DNA of 52,492 bases from positions 1 through 52,492 of the forward strand of contig JADGAV010000035.1 of assembly GCA_015231825.1 (NCBI GenBank). The letters are read 5' to 3'. The notes beneath the pieces were generated by a model. That model was not told the DNA's origin, searched no databases, and saw only the letters and a list, made by a program, of their open reading frames with translations. The position numbers were made by a program, and so were the translations under genes. Source of the stretch: SAR324 cluster bacterium. Lineage in GTDB: Bacteria; SAR324; NAC60-12. Positions 27,201-34,411 of the stretch are shown here, in pieces; the first letter of the stretch is position 1, and each line of letters starts with the position of its first letter.

Positions 27201-27884
27201 TACGGAACCGGACTGCTGCCGCTAATCGACGGCGGAAACTGGGAGTCCCGCGAAGATCTTGCCCGGGTTTTTTTAAAATGGGGCGGATATGCTTATGATA
27301 CGGATGGATCGAGCAGCGAACAGACGGGTTTGTTTGAAAACCGGCTCGGGCATGTCGAGGTGGTCCATCAGAATCAGGACAACCGGGAACACGACATTCT
27401 GGATTCTGATGATTATTTCCAGTTTCAGGGAGGTTTGCACGCGGCGGTTGAAACGATTCGCGGTGAAGCGCCTGTGACCTACCATGGTGATTCGAGCCAG
27501 CCGGATCGAGTCAAGGTTCGCACGCTTTCCGAGGAGTTCAACCGTGTATTTCGAAGCCGGGTGCTCAATCCCCGCTGGATTGAAGCGATGAAAAAGCATG
27601 GATACAAGGGAGCTTTTGAAATGGCGGCCACCGCGGACTACATTTTCGGCTATGATGCCACCTGTGATGTGGTTGCTGATTATCAGTATGAAGAACTGGC
27701 CCAAAAACTCTTTCTGGATCAGGAACAGCAGGAATTTTTTAAACGGTATAATCCGGTGGCTCTCCAGGACTCGGTGAAAAGGCTTCTGGAAGCGCATGAA
27801 CGCGGGCTTTGGAAAGAAGCCAGTGCAGAAACCGTTGAAGCGTTAGAATTGAATCTTATTGAATTAGAAGGACAATTAGAATGA
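24267..27884 (+). CDS. cobN: Cobaltochelatase large subunit CobN
   Basis: This 1205-residue protein is of normal length for CobN and of the related magnesium-chelatase H subunit. Diagnostic segments include HFGKHGNLEWLPGR, YPFIVNDPGEGTQAKRR, RNLAMVIWGTSNMRTGGDD and FLKWGGYAYDTDG. CobN is the metal-inserting subunit that places cobalt in hydrogenobyrinate a,c-diamide. The neighbours (a fused chelatase ATPase, CbiB and CobQ) favour cobalt over magnesium. Its stop overlaps the start of the ATPase gene. Confidence 0.93.
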   Translation: MHRIATKNGALDTERSLEIVQQTPGDVIFISAADTDLTCVAQTWEPLFQKRLRVTHAAALQKPSVAEDYVERILSQARLVILRLLGGKSYFPHLIEELLHLRSHEHRPQILILPGTDSWDNELFQYGDYNESLARLFFGYFKEGGLDNIRHAGEGVQLLLEKKVADFPPVITMPKFGWYQKETEFSQKTDERPLVWVCFYRAWYQTGDLAVIERLKDSLGRQGFRVALFYAYSLRNQDAQEALLEEAKKDSPRVILTLQSFSICINDGDRVSFLETLGCPVLQVPVSSQDRESWSHNPRGFSPSDVAMNVALPEIDGRVMTTVIGFKEEHQILPEVEYTIKNLQPDMRQVDYVAKLAKNWASLKTIPHADKKVAIILANYPNKNSRIGNGVGLDTPASVVIFMKKLKKMGYWVEEIPEDSEALMNLLQSQLTNDGELSYGKPCEQGLSRQRLDNFLETLPEHCRNELAEHWPQELPETIPVPGKQFGNVFVGIQPPRGFGIQTQAIYHSPDLPPPPAYLNFYLWIREGFQADAVIHFGKHGNLEWLPGRSVTLGQEDFPQICIGTLPHLYPFIVNDPGEGTQAKRRTSAMIVDHLTPPLTRAGLYDELDRIERLLEEHAHCETLFPERAHELEHEIEHLLEDAPWRQEIPEEGDLISSLGNYLCEIKESQIRSGLHVFGQNPEEEQKIDFLLSLLRMPSAHYPGLLEALTGREKEFDLSTLPGAERDQVDQQARQWIRTALEKRAFPEDENESLKILRQLLYDHLHPRLMQCENEIENLADGLSGKFIPPGPSGAPTRGRIDVLPTGRNFFSIDPRVIPTPTSWNCGKQMAERLLERHLNDHGAYPRNLAMVIWGTSNMRTGGDDIAQALWLWGCEPVWERVSGRIIDFEIYPAHLLGRPRVDVLLRVSGLFRDAFGDTMRLLATIPKRLANLDEPEELNPIRAAWLRDQEKMSGEGVSVEESERLAYLRVFSSGPGSYGTGLLPLIDGGNWESREDLARVFLKWGGYAYDTDGSSSEQTGLFENRLGHVEVVHQNQDNREHDILDSDDYFQFQGGLHAAVETIRGEAPVTYHGDSSQPDRVKVRTLSEEFNRVFRSRVLNPRWIEAMKKHGYKGAFEMAATADYIFGYDATCDVVADYQYEELAQKLFLDQEQQEFFKRYNPVALQDSVKRLLEAHERGLWKEASAETVEALELNLIELEGQLE

Positions 27885-29614
27885 GTGAACAGTTCCCTTT
27901 TACCACCATTGTCGGGATGGAACGCGCCAAGCGCTCTATCCTCTGCCATGCCATTGATCCTCAGTTGGGAGGATTGATTCTGCTCGGTCATCGGGGTTGC
28001 GCCAAAAGCACTCTGGCCCGTGCATTTTCTCAGGTGCTGCCTCCTGCTTTTGCAGGGGAAGAGGTCCCTTTTGTTGAAATCCCGTTGGGGGCCACCGAAG
28101 ATCGTTTATTGGGGTCGATTGACGCGTCTTCATTGATCGAAAAAGGAGAGTGGTCTGCCCGCATCGGACTGATTCAACAAGCCAACCAGGGAATTTTGTA
28201 CATTGATGAAATCAATTTATTGCCGGACCATTTATCCGATTCAATTTTGGATTCTGCTGCCAGCGGATTTCATCGAATTGAACGCGACGGAATTTCTTCG
28301 CGAGTGGAGGCGCGTTATATTCTGATCGGATCCATGAATCCCGAGGAAGGGGATTTGCGCCCGCAGCTCCTGGATCGCTTTGCGCATGGGGTTCAAGTCA
28401 GCGATGATTTTACAGTGGAGGAACGGATGAGCATTGTTGAACGTCGCATGGCCTTTGATGACGACCCTGTTTCATTTGCCAATAGCCAGAAGCAGGAGAT
28501 TGCCGCCTTGCGTCGGCAAATTCTGAATGCGCGCGCGTGTCTGCTTTCCATTCGGATTCCCGATCATCTGCGATTGGAAATTGCACAAACTGCTAAAAGT
28601 CTGCAGTTGGAAGGAGTCCGTGCAGAACTGGGGGCGATGAGAACGGCTCGTTGCCTTGCTGCCTGGGATGGACGGGATACTGTGCAGACGGAGGATGTCG
28701 AAGAAGCCTGGATTCTTTGCCTCGGTCATCGTCAGGCAGAAATTCAGCCACCGTCACCGCCCATGCCGCCGCAGCCGAAAGAAAAGCAGTCTTCGCAATC
28801 TGGCGCGCCGCGGCAATCTCCTCTGAGCACTTCATTGTCTCCAACTGAAGCGCGCATGGATAATTTGAAACTTGATGAAGTTCACCCTGCCGGACATGAA
28901 GCGTTGAAGGGCTGGTGGCAATCGGGAGAGCATGCTTCTTCGCCGCAGTTTTATTCCAACAACGGGTCGCATCGGATTATGCAGCAGGACTCGCCTTTTG
29001 CGCGAATCTGTTGGACCAACTCCTTTCTCGCTTCAATCCGGGAAGGATGGAAACCGGGAAAACTGAACTGGCAAATGCGTTTCCGCCGCTCAACCCGTAA
29101 GGCCAATACCTGGGTCTTTTTAGACGCCAGCCGATCCACTGCGGCGATTCATTTTTTAGCCGAAGCCCGTAATGTGCTCCTGTCCTTGAAGCAGCTGACC
29201 CGGAGCAGTCGATTTCATATTCTGCTTTTGAAGGACAATCAGCCGTCATGGCTGCTGAAGCGGGGCACGGCCGGCCAGGCAGAACGACTTTTGGCGACCT
29301 TGAATGATGCAGGTGGAAAAAGCTATCTCGCGCAGACGCTCCAGCGTCTGGCGCGCAGTATCCAGCGGCAGGGGGTATTGGAATCCGATCGAATTTTGAT
29401 TTGTTCTGATGGCTTGACCAGTCCCAGACCCGGAGAAAGCGCAAAAAATGCGCTTCAGGGTTTTCGCAGTAGCTTGCAGCAGCTCATTCATTTCGGAATT
29501 CCTGTTGCCTGGCTTCATCCGACACCCAAACGCGGAATGTCCCAATGGATTCCCAAACTGATCCATAAACTTCCCATTCATCCGATCAGCCTCGAACATA
29601 AAAGGGGATTCTGA
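27881..29614 (+). CDS. Fused ChlI/ChlD-type metal-chelatase ATPase subunit, likely partner of CobN
   Basis: The 577-residue protein joins an AAA+ I-type domain and a D-type VWA domain. The AAA+ part has Walker A GHRGCAKST at about residues 36-44, ILYIDEINLLPDHL (Walker B) and GSMNPEEGDLRPQLLDRFAHGV (sensor region). After a Pro/Gln-rich linker (about residues 285-320), the VWA domain has a MIDAS motif DASRS near residue 411. Family proteins of this kind replace CobS/CobT as the motor for CobN in many bacteria. Coupled ATGA overlap with cobN supports that pairing. Confidence 0.88.
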   Translation: MSEQFPFTTIVGMERAKRSILCHAIDPQLGGLILLGHRGCAKSTLARAFSQVLPPAFAGEEVPFVEIPLGATEDRLLGSIDASSLIEKGEWSARIGLIQQANQGILYIDEINLLPDHLSDSILDSAASGFHRIERDGISSRVEARYILIGSMNPEEGDLRPQLLDRFAHGVQVSDDFTVEERMSIVERRMAFDDDPVSFANSQKQEIAALRRQILNARACLLSIRIPDHLRLEIAQTAKSLQLEGVRAELGAMRTARCLAAWDGRDTVQTEDVEEAWILCLGHRQAEIQPPSPPMPPQPKEKQSSQSGAPRQSPLSTSLSPTEARMDNLKLDEVHPAGHEALKGWWQSGEHASSPQFYSNNGSHRIMQQDSPFARICWTNSFLASIREGWKPGKLNWQMRFRRSTRKANTWVFLDASRSTAAIHFLAEARNVLLSLKQLTRSSRFHILLLKDNQPSWLLKRGTAGQAERLLATLNDAGGKSYLAQTLQRLARSIQRQGVLESDRILICSDGLTSPRPGESAKNALQGFRSSLQQLIHFGIPVAWLHPTPKRGMSQWIPKLIHKLPIHPISLEHKRGF

Positions 29615-29637
29615 GTTCTGCTTCATCAAATAAAATT

Positions 29638-31086
29638 ATGACTCAAGTCATCATGTTTCAAGGGACAGGATCCGGAGTGGGAAAAAGTATCATTGCCGCC
29701 GGATTCTGCCGTTTGCTGGCCAACCGGGGAATCAAAGTCGCCCCCTTTAAAGCACAGAACATGGCTTTGAATTCGGGAGTGACGATGGACGGATTGGAAA
29801 TGGGGAGAGCCCAGTTTCTGCAAGCCGAAGCGGCGCGCATTGCTCCTGATGTGCGGATGAACCCGATTCTGCTCAAACCTCAGGGCAATCATCGTTCTCA
29901 ACTGGTGCGTCTTGGCAAAGTGGTGGGGACCTATCGTGCGCAGGAATATTATCAATTGGCAGAAGAAAATTTTGAAATTGTGAAATCTGCCTTTGATTCG
30001 CTGCTCAGGGATTTCGATGTTGTGATCATCGAAGGGGCAGGGAGTCCTGCAGAAATCAATCTGCAACGAACCGATATCGTCAATATGAGGATGGCTGACT
30101 ATGCACAGGCGTCGGTTTTTATTATCGGCGATATTGATCGGGGCGGAGTCTTTGCCTGGCTCAAAGGGACTTATGATCTGATTCAGGATACATATAAACC
30201 GTTGATAAAAGGGTTTATTATCAATAAATTCAGAGGAGACTACTCGCTGCTTGCTCCTGGAATTGAACTGTTTGCTTCAATGGTGCCGGTCAAAACGGTG
30301 GGGACTTTACCCTACATGAAAATAACGCTGGAAGACGAGGATTCTCAGAACATTTCCTCTCAAATTGACGAAAATGCCCGAATAAAAATCGGAGTGATTC
30401 GCCTTCCATATATTTCCAATTTTACAGATTTTTCGCCTCTGAAAATGCTGGATGACGTCTCTCTTCATTTTGTAGAAAAAGCTTCTGAACTGGACGAGTT
30501 CGATATCATTGTTCTGCCTGGAAGCAAGGACACGTTGAATGACCTGATGTTTCTCAAGGAAACGGGTTTTTTTGAAAAGCTGCAGGATCTTTTTGGGCAG
30601 AAACTGATGATCGGCATTTGTGGTGGTTTTCAGATGATGGGACGTTCCATCGCGGACCCGGATGGAATGGAGAGCAGTCTTCCAGAAATGGAGGCGCTCA
30701 ATTTTATTGAGATGAAAACGGTGATTGGAAAAGAGAAAATCCTGAATAATCAAAAATACCAGGGCAAAGGTCTCTTGGAGGGAATTGTTTGCGCGGGATA
30801 TGAAATCCACATGGGGACTTCATTGATCGACGATCCGGGACTTGAGCAGATCGTCGAAAAACCGGATACCTTTATATGGAAGCAAAGCAAAAGACTGTTG
30901 GGAACTTATATCCACGGTCTCTTTGATTCACTGGAACTGACTCAGCGGATTTTACATCTGTTTGATGATTCTTTTGAAGTGCGGAATGACTTCTTTGAAG
31001 AAAAAGAAAAGCAACTCAATGCTCTTGCGGCATCGCTGGAAAAGCACTGTGATCTCAATGTGATTCTCCAGGATCAGACAAAGTGA
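29638..31086 (+). CDS. cobQ: Cobyric acid synthase CobQ/CbiP
   Basis: This 482-residue protein has an N-terminal MFQGTGSGVGKSIIAAG nucleotide site, the family hallmark APFKAQNMALNSG, and a C-terminal class I-like glutamine amidotransferase domain with the nucleophile in GICGGFQMMG and catalytic His in GTYIHGLFD. It amidates four side chains of adenosylcobyrinate a,c-diamide. It starts 23 bases after the chelatase ATPase gene, so cobN, the ATPase gene and cobQ form one operon. The gene tail overlaps the convergent nucleotidase gene by 32 bases. Confidence 0.93.
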   Translation: MTQVIMFQGTGSGVGKSIIAAGFCRLLANRGIKVAPFKAQNMALNSGVTMDGLEMGRAQFLQAEAARIAPDVRMNPILLKPQGNHRSQLVRLGKVVGTYRAQEYYQLAEENFEIVKSAFDSLLRDFDVVIIEGAGSPAEINLQRTDIVNMRMADYAQASVFIIGDIDRGGVFAWLKGTYDLIQDTYKPLIKGFIINKFRGDYSLLAPGIELFASMVPVKTVGTLPYMKITLEDEDSQNISSQIDENARIKIGVIRLPYISNFTDFSPLKMLDDVSLHFVEKASELDEFDIIVLPGSKDTLNDLMFLKETGFFEKLQDLFGQKLMIGICGGFQMMGRSIADPDGMESSLPEMEALNFIEMKTVIGKEKILNNQKYQGKGLLEGIVCAGYEIHMGTSLIDDPGLEQIVEKPDTFIWKQSKRLLGTYIHGLFDSLELTQRILHLFDDSFEVRNDFFEEKEKQLNALAASLEKHCDLNVILQDQTK

Positions 31087-31648
31087 CCGATTTGAAAACA
31101 CCGAGCTGATCCAGAAAGTCCTGAACATCGTTGAATCCATGCGATTGACAATAATTGTTCAGGTGTTCCTTTTGCGTCAGAAAAAAGGATTGAAGAGAGG
31201 CCTTCTGTTCCAGATTGATGGTTTGTGCCCGTTGAATTTCATACATGAAGGCGATCACATCCAGTATTTTGAGATCAACTTTCAATTCAGATTTTTCTTC
31301 CACCTGAAGACTGCTGAGGAAGGACTGCTGGACTTCATCCAGTTGTGCTCGCAGGTCGCTGTTTTTCAAGGCGGGCAGAATATCCCCGGTGGCGGATTCA
31401 TGAAGGTCGTGGGTGAGCGCCATCACCATCAATTCATTTCGTTTGCTTTCTTCATACCCTCGAAAACGTGCCCAATAGAGGGCTAAAAATGCAGTGCAGA
31501 AACTATGTTGCCCGACATTCCAGTCCCCGAAACCGGACACTGTGAAAGCTCTCGGGATTTTGAACAGATTCATCACCACGTCGAGGTTGGGATTTTTCTG
31601 GATGTCAGAGAGATTGCCCTGAGGAGTGAGGATGTCAATTTGCTTCAT
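31055..31648 (-). CDS. HD-domain phosphohydrolase, YfbR-like 5'-deoxynucleotidase
   Basis: The 197-residue protein has the metal-binding pattern of YfbR-like nucleotidases: His in VGQHSF, then THDLHESATGDI with the HD pair, a Glu and an Asp (H-D-x2-E-x4-D). YfbR dephosphorylates deoxyribonucleoside 5'-monophosphates. Its start overlaps the stop of the kinase-like gene upstream in ATGA. The last ten codons are antisense to the end of cobQ. Confidence 0.8.
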   Translation of the reverse strand: MKQIDILTPQGNLSDIQKNPNLDVVMNLFKIPRAFTVSGFGDWNVGQHSFCTAFLALYWARFRGYEESKRNELMVMALTHDLHESATGDILPALKNSDLRAQLDEVQQSFLSSLQVEEKSELKVDLKILDVIAFMYEIQRAQTINLEQKASLQSFFLTQKEHLNNYCQSHGFNDVQDFLDQLGVFKSVTLSDPGESH

Positions 31649-32589
31649 TTTTCGTTGACCGGTAACGTGATGTCAAAGCCGACGACATCATCCTCTTCAC
31701 GATGAAGAGCCAAAGATCCCCCGTGGGCTTCCATCACCTTTTGGGCGTATAAAACATCCAGTCCCCATTCATCGGAACTTTCAAGAGACTGGGCTAAAAA
31801 TTCTTCCATTTCGGCGTGTTCTGGAAGATTCCATCCGCTTCCGCCAAACAAAGAGACCTTCAAATGTTCAACACTGACGTCATAGATCATTTCATCCCCC
31901 TGACGCAATTTGATGCTGATGATGTCATCATCCGAGAGGCGGCTGATTTCCTGAAGAAGAATCAAAATGCTTTTTTTAAAAAGTTCTTCATCAATATAAA
32001 GGGATTGGGGCAATTGTCCTGATGCGTACAATTTGATTTGATCGTCCCCCTGATTCTGTTCACGTGCAATTTTTCTGAAAAAGGCCAAAAGGTCGACTCT
32101 GTTTTTTTGAGGATGGAGTGCCTGGTCCAGCTGTTTGGTGTGTTCCGTCAATTGACTGACATTTTCAACCACCGACAGGCATTGAGTCAGGGTGTTCTGA
32201 ACCTCAGAGTCATGAACGCTGGCAATCAGTTGCTCCAGATCTGCCGTCATCTGCGAAATTGGCTTCTGTAAATTATCCACGACATGTGGTAGAATCTTGA
32301 GTCGATGCTGTGCTGCTTTTTCGCGTTCCAACATGGATGCAATATGATGCTTTTTGATTTGCAGCTGAATCGGCAGATTTTCGCTCACTTCCTCCGGAGC
32401 AGCAGCATGAACTTTTGAAATGGAACCGTGTTCCGCTTCTGCTTCTTCATAACGGAGCAGCTGTTCTTTGAGTTGAGCCAGTTGTTCTTTTAAATCAACA
32501 ACAATCTGGTCTGATTCGTCAGGAAGCACCTTATTTGATTCTTCCACTTGTAAAGATAGCTTCGATTTTGCTATAAGTTTATTGGCCAT
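31645..32589 (-). CDS. Coiled-coil protein with degenerate histidine-kinase-like ATPase domain
   Basis: The 314-residue soluble protein has a predicted coiled coil at about residues 28-50 (VVDLKEQLAQLKEQLLRYEEAEAE) and a helical segment near 100-150. Its C-terminal 140 residues run like a GHKL ATPase domain. They end in GLDVLYAQKVMEAHGGSLAL, similar to the G2 box and following helix of histidine kinases, but the N-box Asn and DxGxG box are not present. No phosphoacceptor His motif is clear. It may be a pseudokinase or scaffold. It is coupled to the YfbR-like gene. Confidence 0.5.
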   Translation of the reverse strand: MANKLIAKSKLSLQVEESNKVLPDESDQIVVDLKEQLAQLKEQLLRYEEAEAEHGSISKVHAAAPEEVSENLPIQLQIKKHHIASMLEREKAAQHRLKILPHVVDNLQKPISQMTADLEQLIASVHDSEVQNTLTQCLSVVENVSQLTEHTKQLDQALHPQKNRVDLLAFFRKIAREQNQGDDQIKLYASGQLPQSLYIDEELFKKSILILLQEISRLSDDDIISIKLRQGDEMIYDVSVEHLKVSLFGGSGWNLPEHAEMEEFLAQSLESSDEWGLDVLYAQKVMEAHGGSLALHREEDDVVGFDITLPVNEK

Positions 32590-32714
32590 CGCTAAACATC
32601 AATTGAAAAGTAATGTACTCTCAGTTACACTTGCCTTGATTCAAAGTCGGGAGTCAGCCCCATTGACTCTTTGATCGACACTTCCCTTGTTTCTATTAAT
32701 TTAGGATTACCTAC

Positions 32715-33572
32715 ATGAAAGAAGAGTTTCTGCAAGCGCACAGCATTGCGCAATGTTTCATCCTCGCATTTCGGATTTATCGAATTTATTTTATCCCCAT
32801 TATGATTCTCTCCATCAGTCTGCTGATTCCTTCGGTAGTTACCGGATTGCTCGGTTTGGAAATCGAACATATCGTATTTTTTGTGACGATACGTTTAACC
32901 GAAGCGGCTATGACCTTAGGCTTGGTGGCGCTGTTGTTTCAACCTGTTTTTCCGGCAATCGGCATTCTTAAGTCTGTTCGGTCACGTCTCTTTTTTGGCG
33001 CCGTCCATGTTGCAATCCTGCAATTTATTATCTTCCTGACAGGCTCCATGTTTGCTGTACTGCCCTTTCCTTTGAATATGATTCTTTTTTTAATTTTGAT
33101 CGGCAGTATATTTGTTTTTTCACTCTCCCAGACAATTTATATCCTGGAGGGGGAGCGGGGATTTCGGGCTTTGGTCGCCAGTTTTCGATTGGTGCAGAGC
33201 AATGCTTCAAAAACCATTCTCACCATTATTTTTTTGGGAACTGCAAAACTGGTGCTCTTCAGTTTCTTACTCGTTTCTTTTTTACCGGAATTGAATTTGG
33301 GTTCTCCCGAGAATCTTGAGAAGGTTGAGAATCTGATGGCAATTCTTCAAACTCCTGAAGTGATTCAAGCACTCCGCTGGTCTCAGTATTTAGGATATCT
33401 CCTGCTCTATCCTTTTGCTTCGCTTGTTCTCGTCCTGCTTTATATTGATCTCAAACTGAGCCATTCCGGGATTGAAGAATCGTCGTTATTTCAGACCGTC
33501 GCGCATCTGCTTCGACATGAAGATGCAGAACCGGCATCCGATAAAATTGAAGATCAACACAACTCTCATTGA
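32715..33572 (+). CDS. Polytopic membrane protein of unknown function
   Basis: This 285-residue protein has about six hydrophobic helices (for example FIPIMILSISLLIPSVVTGLL, LFFGAVHVAILQFIIFLTG, MILFLILIGSIFVFSLSQTIY). The segment ILEGERGFRALVASFRLVQSN resembles the amphipathic helix between helices in the glycerophosphodiester-phosphodiesterase membrane-domain/YciC-like families, but that is only a resemblance. It is divergent from the kinase-like gene, with 125 bases between, and 62 bases before engB. Confidence 0.65.
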   Translation: MKEEFLQAHSIAQCFILAFRIYRIYFIPIMILSISLLIPSVVTGLLGLEIEHIVFFVTIRLTEAAMTLGLVALLFQPVFPAIGILKSVRSRLFFGAVHVAILQFIIFLTGSMFAVLPFPLNMILFLILIGSIFVFSLSQTIYILEGERGFRALVASFRLVQSNASKTILTIIFLGTAKLVLFSFLLVSFLPELNLGSPENLEKVENLMAILQTPEVIQALRWSQYLGYLLLYPFASLVLVLLYIDLKLSHSGIEESSLFQTVAHLLRHEDAEPASDKIEDQHNSH

Positions 33573-33634
33573 ATCAGTCAGACAAATAAAGGTTCATGTT
33601 TTTCCCTAGATAATCTGTATTTCTCGAAAGTACC

Positions 33635-34216
33635 ATGAAGATCAATTCTGCAGAATTTGTGATCAGTGCCGCTGATGCTCAACAATTTCCGAAAACAGAT
33701 CACCCGGAAATTGCATTTGCAGGAAAATCAAACGTCGGAAAATCAACATTGATCAACTCGATGCTGAATCGCAGGAATCTGGTAAAAACCAGTGCTACTC
33801 CCGGAAAAACAAGGTTAGTGAACTTTTTTCTGATCAACAAGAGCTTTTCTCTTGTCGATTTACCCGGTTATGGATTTGCAAAAGTCTCACGCGCCATGCA
33901 AAAGGAGTGGGGACAATTGATCGAGTTGTATCTCTCCCAACGGCCTTCTCTGCGAGGAGTCATCCTGATCGTCGACAGTCGCCATGGCCCCAGTGCGGGA
34001 GACCTGCAAATGCAGGAATGGCTGGATCACTACAATCTGCCTGTCCTTGTTATTGCCAATAAAATTGATAAATTGAAACGAAGCCAGGTTCTTAGACAGC
34101 TAAAAGACATTCAAACGAAAATGGGGCTCTCAACAGTTCCGATCGCTCACTCTTCGTTAAAGAAGCTTGGACGTGAAGAAATTTGGAAAGCCCTCCATCC
34201 TTGGTTGAGCCAATAA
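33635..34216 (+). CDS. engB: Ribosome-biogenesis GTPase EngB/YsxC (YihA)
   Basis: This 193-residue protein has the whole EngB G-motif set: AGKSNVGKSTLINSML (G1), TPGKTR (G2), DLPGYGFAK (G3), VIANKIDK (G4) and a HSS-type G5 near residue 170. EngB assists assembly of the large ribosomal subunit. Length and motifs are standard for the family. Confidence 0.95.
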   Translation: MKINSAEFVISAADAQQFPKTDHPEIAFAGKSNVGKSTLINSMLNRRNLVKTSATPGKTRLVNFFLINKSFSLVDLPGYGFAKVSRAMQKEWGQLIELYLSQRPSLRGVILIVDSRHGPSAGDLQMQEWLDHYNLPVLVIANKIDKLKRSQVLRQLKDIQTKMGLSTVPIAHSSLKKLGREEIWKALHPWLSQ

Positions 34217-34411
34217 ATAATATTTATGCTATACCACCTTCGATTTGTATCTACAAGGAAGAATTGAGGAGATTTGTTCCCTGTGTTTGTCGGGGAATAA
34301 ATATTGAATTGCTTTCTCAGCAGACCGAAAACAATTTCCTCAGGACGGTTTTTTAAAAACCTTCTGGAGCAGCGATTCTTCTGAGTTTCAACTTCCAATT
34401 CGTCTTTTGAC

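Noticed and set aside
34340..34380. GGTTTTTTAAAAACC near 34350 as an EngB terminator
   Set aside because: Self-complementary A/T tract without a GC stem; no supporting T-run after it.
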